From NCBI RefSeq assembly GCF_020010905.1, contig NZ_JAGJBY010000001.1, forward strand, positions 4,484,001-4,548,000: 64,000 nucleotides of DNA. The letters run 5' to 3'. The notes below the pieces were generated by a model. That model had not been told where the DNA came from, made no database searches, and saw nothing but the letters and a program-made list of their open reading frames with translations. Each line of letters starts with the position of its first letter. Within the stretch, counting starts at the first letter, position 1. The stretch is from Streptomyces acidiscabies. Its GTDB lineage: Bacteria > Actinomycetota > Actinomycetes > Streptomycetales > Streptomycetaceae. The position numbers and the translations under genes are program-made. Shown here in pieces: positions 55,125 to 63,144 of the stretch.

Positions 55125-57455
55125 TCAGTCCTTCGCGGACGCCTTCTTCTTCGCGGCGTCCTTCTCCGCCGGGGTCTTCTTACGGCCCCAGCGCGGCCTG
55201 AGCAGAGAGCGTTCCACCTTCTCCGAGGCGTCGTCGGAGGGCGTGTGGTCGCTCCACGACTCGTACTCGGCGAACGGGTCGTCAGCGGCTTGCCCCGCCG
55301 GGTTCGCGCGGCGCAGGGTCAGCGTGTCGGAGTCGGGGAGCGCCTGATCGGTGATCGTCGCGGGGAGCATGACGAGGGACGTCGCGCCCGACCGGGCGGC
55401 GGACGGCCGCAGTTGGACGCGGATGCCGTGGCGGTGGGCCAGCCGGCTCACCACGAAGAGGCCCATGTGCTGGGAGGCGGTCTCGTCGGCGGCCGGCGGA
55501 TCGGCGAGCTTGCGGTTGATCGTCGCGAAGTCCTCGGGGCGCAGCCCGATGCCCTGGTCGTGGATCTCGACCATGACCCCGCCGTCCGGCAGCCGCGTCG
55601 CGAGGACCCGCACCGGCGCCTTCGCGGACGAGAACGACGTGGCGTTCTCCAGGAGTTCGGCCAGCAGGTGCACCAGGTCGGTGACGGCCGGGCCGCCGAT
55701 CCCGACGTCCGGGACGCCCGCCAGCTCGATGCGCTCGTAGCTCTCCACCTCGGAGGAGGCCGCCCGCACCACGTCCACCAGGGGCAGCGGCCGGTCCCAC
55801 AGCTGGCCGGGCCGCTCCCCGCCGAGGACGAGGAGGTTCTCCCCGTTGCGCCGTACCCGGGTGGCGAGGTGGTCGAGGCGGAAGAGGTTCTCCAGCTGCT
55901 GCGGGTCGGTCTCGTGGTCCTCCAGCTCGCCGATCAGCGCGAGCTGACGCTCGATCAGGGACTGGTTGCGGCGCGAGAGGTTGGTGAAGATGGCGTTCAC
56001 CTGTCCCCGCAACCGGGCCTGGACGGCGGCGAGTCGGGCCGCCTCGCTGTGGACGTGGTCGAAGGCGCGGGCGACCTCCCCGATCTCGTCCGTGGAGGTG
56101 ATCGGGATCGGCCGCACCCGGGGGTCGACGGTGTGCGGGTCGTTCTGCGACAACCGGCCGATCAGCTCGGGGAGTTGGTGCTCGGCGATGTCGATCGCGG
56201 AGGCGCTCAGGCTGCGCATGCCCTGGCTGGTGAGGCGGGCCATCCAGGCCGCGAACAGGAACGCCAGCAGGATCGCCGCCAGCACCGCCGCGCCGGTCAC
56301 GATCGCGTCGTCGCGCGAATCGTCCGCGATGGCACGGGCGTTGATGAGCGCGCTGTCCACCAGCTGCACCTGGACGCTGCGGTAGGCGTCGAAACCGAGT
56401 GTGGACGACGCGAAGAACGACTCGGCGGTGATGCCCTCCCCGGCGAGTTCCCCGATCGACGCCCCCGAGGAGATCCGCTCGACCATCGTCGCGATCGTCG
56501 GCGGCGGCACGTACGTCCGCCCGGCGGCCCGCGCCTCGGCGGCGGCCTGCGCGTTGCGCTCCTGCCCGCGCGTCTGCGCCACAGCGAGGGCCTGCTGGAG
56601 ACGGGTCGTGTCGTCGGGGGTACCGGCCGCCGCGTACTCGCGCAGTGCGACCTGTTCGAGATAGGCGTACGACCTGAACGCGGTGAGCTGGACGGCGAGT
56701 TCGTTCTGCGCGAGCTTGTCGCGGTCGCCGACGAGGAGGTGGGTGCCGATGGACCGGATCAGCGACTCGGCGGCCTGGGTGAGGGAGATCGCGTACAGGG
56801 AACGGCCGAAACTCGACTGGTTGGAGCGGCCGTAGCCCAACTCGTTGGAGATCTCCATCAAGGGGTGCTGGACGGCGTAGTAACTCTCCTCGGTCTGCAC
56901 GCCCGTCGTCCGCGCGGTGAACGCGGCGGTCCGCACCTGCGGCAACTGCCGCTCCCCGGCCCGCACCAGAGCGACCCGGCGGATCAACCGGGTTTCCTGC
57001 GGCATCCGTTCGACCGCCTCGGCGAACGCCTTCGCGTCCGCGTCGGTCACCCTGCGTGCCTCGGCGACGACCGCCGCGTCCCGCTGACCGCTCAGCAACG
57101 GGACGACGGAGACGTCCCGTTCGTTGATCGCGTCGCTCGCGTACCGGCTGGCCACGCCCACGAGTTCGGCGACCCGGACCGCGTCGTCGGCGGCCCGCCA
57201 GGTGTCCAGCGAGTCCCGCACCCGGATCCCGCCGAGGACCAGGGTCACCAGCACCGGGAGCAGCAGCACGGCCCGCAGGCGCCTGGCCACCGGCCAGTTG
57301 CGGGTGAGTGACGTCCGCGCGGGCTTTTCCGCCGGCCCTCTCCGGGGCTCGGCCGCCGGGGCGTCGGCTGAGGTGTTCGGCAAGTGCGTCCCATTCGGTT
57401 CCGAGCCGTCACGCGTCCGGGCAGGGTGGGGCGGGGCTCGATCTGATCTGGCCAA
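55125..57455 (-). CDS. Nitrate-sensor-type orphan histidine kinase
   Basis: A 776-residue membrane sensor kinase. After a ~50-residue cytoplasmic tail, a helix at RLRAVLLLPVLVTLVLGGI leads to a large extracellular NIT-type sensor (about 80-370), a second membrane helix (VTGAAVLAAILLAFLFAAWMA), HAMP and a histidine-kinase/ATPase part with LAELLENATSFSSAKAPVRV and GIGLRPEDFATINRKLADPP. The layout matches CvnA proteins of conservons, but the usual Roadblock, DUF742 and GTPase genes are absent. The likely start is TTG 57455, with a poor ribosome site. C-terminal Lys-rich tail (KKTPAEKDAAKKKASAKD). Confidence 0.85.
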   Translation of the reverse strand: MARSDRAPPHPARTRDGSEPNGTHLPNTSADAPAAEPRRGPAEKPARTSLTRNWPVARRLRAVLLLPVLVTLVLGGIRVRDSLDTWRAADDAVRVAELVGVASRYASDAINERDVSVVPLLSGQRDAAVVAEARRVTDADAKAFAEAVERMPQETRLIRRVALVRAGERQLPQVRTAAFTARTTGVQTEESYYAVQHPLMEISNELGYGRSNQSSFGRSLYAISLTQAAESLIRSIGTHLLVGDRDKLAQNELAVQLTAFRSYAYLEQVALREYAAAGTPDDTTRLQQALAVAQTRGQERNAQAAAEARAAGRTYVPPPTIATMVERISSGASIGELAGEGITAESFFASSTLGFDAYRSVQVQLVDSALINARAIADDSRDDAIVTGAAVLAAILLAFLFAAWMARLTSQGMRSLSASAIDIAEHQLPELIGRLSQNDPHTVDPRVRPIPITSTDEIGEVARAFDHVHSEAARLAAVQARLRGQVNAIFTNLSRRNQSLIERQLALIGELEDHETDPQQLENLFRLDHLATRVRRNGENLLVLGGERPGQLWDRPLPLVDVVRAASSEVESYERIELAGVPDVGIGGPAVTDLVHLLAELLENATSFSSAKAPVRVLATRLPDGGVMVEIHDQGIGLRPEDFATINRKLADPPAADETASQHMGLFVVSRLAHRHGIRVQLRPSAARSGATSLVMLPATITDQALPDSDTLTLRRANPAGQAADDPFAEYESWSDHTPSDDASEKVERSLLRPRWGRKKTPAEKDAAKKKASAKD

Positions 57456-57558
57456 TTCTTAGCATCGAGCGATCGTCGATGTTCATCGTTCGGCCCAAGC
57501 CGTCCAAGTTTCACACAACCCGGTCGATCTTCACGACCTGCGTCACGCCGCCGGTCCG

Positions 57559-59505
57559 CTAACCGGAACGCAGCGCTCCCCACGTCGAACGGTCCACGGA
57601 GCCCGTCGCGTTCAGCCCCGCCGAGCTCTGGAAACTCCGTACCGCCGCCTCCGTGCCCGCCCCGTAACTGCCGCTCTCGCCGCCGATGTCGTATCCGTGC
57701 GCGACCAGCAGGCACTGTGCCTGCTGGACCTTCTTGCCGCTGTCGCCGGGCCCGACGGGGCCGTTGCCCGCGTAGTAGGAGCAACTCGCCGGCGGGGGCT
57801 CGGGGTCGGTGGACGGGGACTCGGCGCCCGGGGTGGTGCCGGGGTCGCTCGCCCCGGCGCTCGGGCCCGCCGAGGGGGTGGGGCCCGTCGATACGGTGCC
57901 CTCGTCGGCCGATCCGTCGGGCGTGGGCGCGCTGGGGCTGCCGCCCGGGGCGTCGGCGGGGTCCGAGGCCGAGCGGTCGCCGGAGATGGTCTTCGTGCCG
58001 CTCGGCTCGCGCGAGCCCGACGCGCCGGGACTCGGGGCGGTGCCGCCGGTGGTCACGACGCTGTTCCTCGGCGGGGCGGCGGAGGCGGGGGTGCCGGGGC
58101 GGGTCAGGACGAACGTACCGGCCGCGACCGCGCACAGGGAGACACCGGTGGTGGCGATGATGAGCCGCTTGCGGCGACGGCGGCCGGGACCGGGGAGGAG
58201 GGGGCGGGAGCCGCTTGAACTCCCGGCGGTGTCAGGTGAGTTGGCGTTACCTGGAGAGCCGGAGTCTCCTGCGGGCCCGGCTGCCTCCGAAGAGCCGGTG
58301 TTTTCCCGGGAGTTGGGGTCCGCCGCCGAGCCCGTTCCCTGCGATCCCGCCAACTCCCCGGGTTCCGCAGCCCCGTACGCCAGTGACCCCGGCGTCTGCG
58401 CCACCCCGCTGTCCGCGATCGGCGGGATCATGACGGCGTCGGGTGCCGGGCGGCTCAGCGGGCCCGGTGGGGGAGTCGAGCCGAGAGGCGGGCGGTGGCC
58501 GCGTGGGCGAAGGTGGGGGACCAGCGCCACCGGCATGTCGTGCAACACGTCGTAGGCCTGGCGCAGTTCACGCACCCGGGTGCCCAGCGGCTCGGGCCAG
58601 TCGGGCGAGGTGAGGTGCGCTGCGGCGGACTCCGTGAGCGCGGCCGGGGTGGGGCGCTCGGCGGGGTCCTTGGCGAGGCAAGACGCCAGCAGCGCGCCGA
58701 GGCCGGGGTCGGCGGCCGTCACCTGCGCGAGGACCTCCGCGTCGGGCTCCTCGAACGCCACGCGGTGCATGACGTCCACGCCCGTGCCGTCCCCGAACGG
58801 CGCCCGGCCCACGGCCGCGTAGATCAGCGTCCCGGCGAGCGAGAACACGTCGGACGCGGTGTCGCAGTGGCCGGTGCGCAGATACTCCGGGGACATGTAC
58901 GCGGGCGTGCCGACCCGGTTGCCCGTACCGGTGATCGCGCTGACGTCGACCGCCTTGGCGATGCCGAAGTCGATGACGTGCGTACCCCGGTCGGAGAGCA
59001 GCACGTTGGACGGCTTCAGGTCGCGGTGCACGACGTGCGCCTCGGCCAACACGCCGAGCGCCTCGCCGAGTTCGGCAACGAGCCGCCACACGGCGGGAGT
59101 TGTGAGCGCGCCGTCCTCCCGGACCGCGTCGGCGAGGTCCAGCGACGGGATGTACTCCGTCGCCATCCACAGCAGTTCGGCCTCGAAGCCGGTGCCCCGT
59201 AAGCGCGGCGCGCGGGCGGTGCGGATCCGGTCGTGGACCAGGGCCTCGCGCTCGAACCGGCGGCGGAAACGGGGGTCTTCGGCGTACTCGGGCCTGATCA
59301 CCTTCACCGCGAACAGCCCGGGCCCGTCGTCCGCGGAGCGCCCCAGGTACACCCGACCCATGCCGCCGCTGCCGAGCAGCGCGAGCGTCGCGTACGGACC
59401 GACGCGGTCCGGGTCGCCGAGCCGCAGCGGCTGCGCGCCGGTCAGCCGGAGGGCGCCGGCCTCGTTCGTCACCGGGCCAGGTGGGACCGGTCGCTGGTCT
59501 GACAC
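57559..59505 (-). CDS. Membrane Ser/Thr protein kinase with extracellular peptidoglycan-binding domain
   Basis: PASTA-like kinase of 648 residues. Residues 37-300 form the kinase domain: GSGGMG (45-50), Lys68, HRDLKPSN (160-167) and DFG (179-181). A Pro/Ser/Gly-rich linker precedes a transmembrane helix (about 448-468, LIIATTGVSLCAVAAGTFVLT). The extracellular part is a long Ser/Pro/Ala linker ending in a peptidoglycan-binding domain (GPGDSGKKVQQAQCLLVAHGYDIGGESGSYGAGTEAAVRSFQ), where mycobacterial PknB carries PASTA repeats. Codon 102 is TTA (59200-59202), implying bldA dependence. The GTG at 59505 gives the conserved N-terminus. Confidence 0.92.
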   Translation of the reverse strand: MSDQRPVPPGPVTNEAGALRLTGAQPLRLGDPDRVGPYATLALLGSGGMGRVYLGRSADDGPGLFAVKVIRPEYAEDPRFRRRFEREALVHDRIRTARAPRLRGTGFEAELLWMATEYIPSLDLADAVREDGALTTPAVWRLVAELGEALGVLAEAHVVHRDLKPSNVLLSDRGTHVIDFGIAKAVDVSAITGTGNRVGTPAYMSPEYLRTGHCDTASDVFSLAGTLIYAAVGRAPFGDGTGVDVMHRVAFEEPDAEVLAQVTAADPGLGALLASCLAKDPAERPTPAALTESAAAHLTSPDWPEPLGTRVRELRQAYDVLHDMPVALVPHLRPRGHRPPLGSTPPPGPLSRPAPDAVMIPPIADSGVAQTPGSLAYGAAEPGELAGSQGTGSAADPNSRENTGSSEAAGPAGDSGSPGNANSPDTAGSSSGSRPLLPGPGRRRRKRLIIATTGVSLCAVAAGTFVLTRPGTPASAAPPRNSVVTTGGTAPSPGASGSREPSGTKTISGDRSASDPADAPGGSPSAPTPDGSADEGTVSTGPTPSAGPSAGASDPGTTPGAESPSTDPEPPPASCSYYAGNGPVGPGDSGKKVQQAQCLLVAHGYDIGGESGSYGAGTEAAVRSFQSSAGLNATGSVDRSTWGALRSG

Positions 59506-59610
59506 AGATCAACCCCGAAGTGATGTTCGCCGTACGTCAGTTCGTCTCGGACGGGAAGTACGAGGCTAGCCCAGTACCGGCAGGTGACGCCGGTGATTGC
59601 GGGGATCGGA

Positions 59611-60039
59611 TCAGGCCGGGGAGCGGGTCGGGAGCATGGCCCAGACGGTCTTGCCCACAGGCGTGCGTTTCGTCCACCCCCAGTGCTGCGACAGCGCCTC
59701 GACGATCCTGAGCCCCCGGCCGTGTTCGAGCAACGGGTCGACGGCCGACGGGTACACGGGCACGTCGTCGCTGCGGTCGGTGACGGCGCACATCAGGTGT
59801 GTACGGCGCAGGGTGAGCCTGACCCGTACGTCGCACGTATCCGCGTGCGGGAGGGCGTGCAGCACGGCGTTGGCGGCGAGTTCGGTGACGACCGCGACCG
59901 CGTCGTCCAGGCAGTGCTCCAACTCCCAGTCGTCCAGCGTGCGGTGGGTGAAGTCGCGGGCCTCGGCGAAGCCCTCCCGGCTGCCCGTGAGATCCAGGGT
60001 CGCGGACTTCGCGGCGGGGAACGGGGCGCGTGGCGGCAC
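59611..60039 (-). CDS. ATP-binding regulatory protein (anti-sigma kinase-like, AbaA-like)
   Basis: A 142-residue HATPase_c_2 protein of the serine-kinase anti-sigma style. VVTELAANAVLHALPHADT is the N box, DRSDDVPVYPSAVDPLLEHGRGLRIVEALSQHWGW the G box region. Such proteins are regularly encoded beside DUF397 and XRE/DUF5753 genes in Streptomyces. The GTG at 60039 with AGGGAGAAGCC upstream is chosen over the longer frame starting at 60081. It is divergent from the DUF397 gene, with the GCAATTTC palindrome between them. Confidence 0.88.
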   Translation of the reverse strand: MPPRAPFPAAKSATLDLTGSREGFAEARDFTHRTLDDWELEHCLDDAVAVVTELAANAVLHALPHADTCDVRVRLTLRRTHLMCAVTDRSDDVPVYPSAVDPLLEHGRGLRIVEALSQHWGWTKRTPVGKTVWAMLPTRSPA

Positions 60040-60124
60040 GGCTTCTCCCTGGTACGACGTCAGAACAGGGCTCTGGCACACCGGTTGTCGGCCTGTTTAT
60101 TATCCACGGTGTCGAAGGCCCCGT

Positions 60125-60144
60125 GCAATTTCACGGGAAATTGC
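60125..60144. promoter_or_regulatory. Perfect 8-bp-armed palindrome upstream of the DUF397 gene
   Basis: GCAATTTC (60125-60132), ACGG and GAAATTGC (60137-60144) form a perfect inverted repeat in the 127-bp gap between the ATPase and DUF397 genes. It is AT-rich and lies 22 bases upstream of the DUF397 GTG, so it probably overlaps the transcription start or leader. A likely operator for the XRE/DUF5753 protein encoded next. Confidence 0.6.
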
Positions 60145-60166
60145 CCTCACCGCCTAGGAGGCAGCC

Positions 60167-60394
60167 GTGCCGGTGGAGAACGGAGTACGGGCGAGCTCGC
60201 TGGACGCCCGCTGGACCAAGAGCCGCCACAGCAACGCGACCGGCAACTGTGTGGAGGTCGCCGCCCTGCCCGGCGGTTCCGTCGCCCTGCGCAATTCCCG
60301 CGACCCCGACGGTCCCGCGCTGGTCTACACGCCGGACGAGATCGCGGCGTTCCTCGCGGGCGTGAAGGACGGGGAGTTCGACCACCTCCTGTGA
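60167..60394 (+). CDS. DUF397 protein
   Basis: A 75-residue DUF397 protein: ARWTKSRHSNATGNCVEVAAL, VALRNSRDPDGPALVYTPDEIAAFLAGVKDGEFDHL. DUF397 proteins pair with XRE/DUF5753 regulators in Streptomyces, as in the WhiJ and BldB-linked systems, and can act as antagonists of the regulator. The GTG at 60167 follows TAGGAGG by 6 bases. It is encoded ahead of the XRE gene rather than behind it. Confidence 0.93.
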   Translation: MPVENGVRASSLDARWTKSRHSNATGNCVEVAALPGGSVALRNSRDPDGPALVYTPDEIAAFLAGVKDGEFDHLL

Positions 60395-60493
60395 CGCGCA
60401 TGTTCCAGGGGCATGTGCCACACGGCCCGGAGATGGGATAATCCGGTCGGGAAAGTGCCGTCCCGTCATGTGCCCGGCCCTGAGGAGTTCAGG

Positions 60494-61411
60494 ATGCCCG
60501 CGGAGTCACCTCGCGTCTCCCGTCTAGAGCCGTATCTGAACCGGCAAGGCCCCGCGCCGACCCTGCTGAAGACCCTGGTCGGCCTGCAACTCGCCGGTAT
60601 CCGCGAGGACTTGGGCCTCGCTCAGGAGGAGGCCGCCCGCGCCGCCGGGTTCAGCCCCGCGAAGCTCTCCCGCATCGAGTCCGGCAAGGGCCGCAGACCG
60701 CCCGCCGAGACCGACGTGCTGCTCCTGCTGCGGCTCTACGGCACTGACGCGTACGAGGCGTCCGTCCTGCTCCAACTCCTGCGCAGAGCAGGCGAACCCG
60801 GCTGGTGGCAGCGGTACGACAAGCGGCTCGTGCCCGAGTGGTTCGACCGGCTCGTCGGCCTCCAGGAGGGCGCGACCGCGATCCGCACCTTCGAGATCCA
60901 GTACGTGCCGGGCCTGTTGCAGACCCCCGCGTACGCCCGTGCCGTCGTCGAACGCGGACTGCCCCGCGCCCCCTCGCGCGAGGTCGAGCGCCGCGTCGAC
61001 CTGCGCATGCGGCGCGCCCGGCTCCTGCACCGCGCCGACGCGCCCGCGCTGTGGGCGATCGTCGACGAGTCCGTGCTGCTGCGGGTGCTCGGCGGGCGGG
61101 ACGTGATGCGGGAGGAGCTGGCCCACCTCGTCGAGATGGCCGGGCGGCCCCATGTCACCCTCCAGATCGTCCCGTTGGACGGCGCGGTCGCCTCCGCGCC
61201 GCCCCTGCCGGTGACCTACCTGCGCTTCGGCGGCGTCGACCTGCCCGACGTCGTCTACCTGGAGCACCTCGCCGGAGCGGTGTTCGTCGAGGCGCAGGAG
61301 GAGACCGAGGAGTACCGGGTGTCGCTCGACCGGTTGGCCGACCAGGCGCTCAACCCCCGTGAATCGCTGGCCCTGTTGAAGCAGGTGATGGAGGAGCGGT
61401 ACCCGCGGTAG
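60494..61411 (+). CDS. XRE/DUF5753 transcriptional regulator (WhiJ-like)
   Basis: A 305-residue regulator. Residues 25-85 form a lambda-repressor-type HTH (LVGLQLAGIREDLGLAQEEAARAAGFSPAKLSRIESGKGRRPP). The remainder is the DUF5753 sensor-like domain (EGATAIRTFEIQYVPGLLQTPAYARAVVE, RMRRARLLHRADAPALWAIVDESVLLRVLGG, AGAVFVEAQEETEEYR), the WhiJ family architecture. It probably binds the palindrome at 60125 and is modulated by the DUF397 protein. ATG 60494 lies 7 bases after GAGGAG. Such modules control sporulation or antibiotic genes. Confidence 0.93.
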   Translation: MPAESPRVSRLEPYLNRQGPAPTLLKTLVGLQLAGIREDLGLAQEEAARAAGFSPAKLSRIESGKGRRPPAETDVLLLLRLYGTDAYEASVLLQLLRRAGEPGWWQRYDKRLVPEWFDRLVGLQEGATAIRTFEIQYVPGLLQTPAYARAVVERGLPRAPSREVERRVDLRMRRARLLHRADAPALWAIVDESVLLRVLGGRDVMREELAHLVEMAGRPHVTLQIVPLDGAVASAPPLPVTYLRFGGVDLPDVVYLEHLAGAVFVEAQEETEEYRVSLDRLADQALNPRESLALLKQVMEERYPR

Positions 61412-61421
61412 CCGGCCGGGC

Positions 61422-62243
61422 TCAGCCGGGGACCCGCGCCAGGCCGCCGAACTCGATCCACTCCAGGGTCTGTTGACGCGGCGCGACCTCCGTGTCCGGG
61501 CGCCAGCCGGAGACCTCCACCAGACCCGGCTCCAGGATCTCCAGCCCCGCGAACCACGCGGCGACGTCCCGCTCCTGCCGCACCCGGCCCCAATGCCCCT
61601 GCGTCGCCTGGTCCATGAAGTCCGTGACGAACTTCCGCACCTCCGCGTCCTCGCTGACGAGCTGGCACATCACCAGGAAGCTGCCGGGCGCGAGCCGCTC
61701 GACGACCCTCCGTACGACGGCCTCGGGGCCGTCCGCCCCGTCGTCCGGGATGCAGTGGAACACCGAGTTGAACAGCACGGCCACCGGCCGCGAGAAGTCG
61801 ATCAGGCGCTCGGTGTCGGGGTGCGCGAAGATCTCCTCCGTGCGCCGCATGTCCGCGTGGATCACGGCCGTGCGCTCGTCCTCCTCCAGCAGCGCGCGGC
61901 CGTGCACGAGGACCATCGGGTCGTTGTCGACGTACACGACGTGCGCCGCCGGGTCGACGCGCTGGGCGACCTGGTGGACGTTGTCCTGCGTCGGCAGGCC
62001 CGAGCCGTGGTCCAGGAACTGGCGGACGCCGTACTCCCGCGCGAGCGTGCGGACCACCCGCTGGAGGAAGCGGCGGTTGTTCAGCGCGAGCGCGCGCGTG
62101 CTCGGGACGACCTTGTCGAGCTGCTCGCAGGCCGTCCGGTCCGCCGCGTAGTTGTCCTTGCCGCCCAGGTAGTGGTCGTACATCCGGGCCGCGGTGGGTA
62201 CCGCCGCGTCGATGTCCATGGAGAGCCGTTCACCGGGCCGCAT
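61422..62243 (-). CDS. SAM-dependent methyltransferase, DUF574 family
   Basis: A 273-residue methyltransferase. ARMYDHYLGGKDNYAADRTACEQL is the DUF574 signature, FLDHGSGLPTQDNVHQVAQRVDPAAHVVYVDNDPMVLVHGRALL the SAM-binding fold with the acidic loop. These proteins often accompany DUF397/XRE clusters in Streptomyces; the substrate is unknown. The gene is convergent with the XRE gene, separated by 10 bp. Confidence 0.9.
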   Translation of the reverse strand: MRPGERLSMDIDAAVPTAARMYDHYLGGKDNYAADRTACEQLDKVVPSTRALALNNRRFLQRVVRTLAREYGVRQFLDHGSGLPTQDNVHQVAQRVDPAAHVVYVDNDPMVLVHGRALLEEDERTAVIHADMRRTEEIFAHPDTERLIDFSRPVAVLFNSVFHCIPDDGADGPEAVVRRVVERLAPGSFLVMCQLVSEDAEVRKFVTDFMDQATQGHWGRVRQERDVAAWFAGLEILEPGLVEVSGWRPDTEVAPRQQTLEWIEFGGLARVPG

Positions 62244-62384
62244 GCGTGTCCCCCCAGTCCTGCTCCGCCGGGGCGCGGAGGCGAACTCATCGTAGGGAAG
62301 CGGGAATCGGGGGCGCCAGGGGTTCGGGCGGGGTTCCCTCAGAGGGGGTGCGGTCGGCGTGCGGAGTGGTGTGTCACCCGAAAG

Positions 62385-62422
62385 TGGACTATTCGTCCAG
62401 TAGCTGGATGTGTAGTCTGGAT
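62385..62422 (+). promoter_or_regulatory. Repeats before the PAS-HTH regulator gene
   Basis: TGGAC and GTCCA (62385-62389 and 62395-62399) form a short inverted repeat, followed by two direct copies of CTGGAT (62404 and 62417), 13 bases apart. TAGTCT at 62413-62418 is a possible -10 box. The arrangement 24 bases upstream of the ATG suggests autoregulation. Confidence 0.4.
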
Positions 62423-62445
62423 GGCAGAGGCGAGGGAGGCGGACG

Positions 62446-63111
62446 ATGGGAAGCGGGAGCAGGGATGCCGAGCGGGACGCGATTCTCGCGGCGCTGAGAC
62501 CGGTCGTGGTCGGGCTCGTGGCGACGTTCGGGCCGGTGTGCGAAGCGGTGCTGCACGACTACCGGCGGCCCGAGCACTCGGTCGTGGCCGTCGCCGGTGA
62601 GGTGACCGGGCGCGTGGTGGGGGCCGCGATGAGCGAGATCGGGCTGCGGGTGCTCGCCGGGGGCGACGAGGCGTCGGACGACCTGAACTACGTGACGCGC
62701 ACGGTCGGGGGGAAGCTGGTGAAGTCGTCCACGATGGTGCTGCGGGACTCGGGGGGTACGGTCTTCGGCGCGCTGTGCGTGAACGTGGACATCACCGAGG
62801 TCGCCAAGGTGCAGAACCTGCTCGGCGCGCTCGCCGGACCGGCCGTGTCGGTGCCCGAGACGCCGGTGACGACGTTCGAGCACGACATCGACTCGGTCGT
62901 CGACGTCCTGGTCGACACGCATCTTCCCGCCCGCGAGGGCACCTGGTCCGACCTCGACCGCCCGCGCCGGCTGGAGCTGTTCCGGAGCCTCGACGCGCGG
63001 GGGGTGTTCGCCGTCCGGCACTCCGTGGAGCAGGTCGCGTCCCGGCTCGGGATCTCGCGGGCCTCGGCGTACAGCTATCTGTCCCAGGCGCGAGCGGAAG
63101 CGTCTCACTGA
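62446..63111 (+). CDS. PAS-HTH transcriptional regulator (YheO-like)
   Basis: A 221-residue YheO-like regulator. Residues 18-120 are a PAS-type domain (PVVVGLVATFGPVCEAVLHDYRRPEHSVVAVAGEVTGR, KSSTMVLRDSGGTVFGALCVNVDITEVAK). Residues 160-221 are the HTH (RLELFRSLDARGVFAVRHSVEQVASRLGISRASAYSYLSQARAE). Related proteins control genes for serine/threonine-type catabolism, which fits the dehydratase gene starting 34 bp downstream. A ligand such as an amino acid may be sensed (inference). Confidence 0.9.
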   Translation: MGSGSRDAERDAILAALRPVVVGLVATFGPVCEAVLHDYRRPEHSVVAVAGEVTGRVVGAAMSEIGLRVLAGGDEASDDLNYVTRTVGGKLVKSSTMVLRDSGGTVFGALCVNVDITEVAKVQNLLGALAGPAVSVPETPVTTFEHDIDSVVDVLVDTHLPAREGTWSDLDRPRRLELFRSLDARGVFAVRHSVEQVASRLGISRASAYSYLSQARAEASH

Positions 63112-63144
63112 ATGCGCGGGAACGACTTGAGAGGTGGAGCACCC

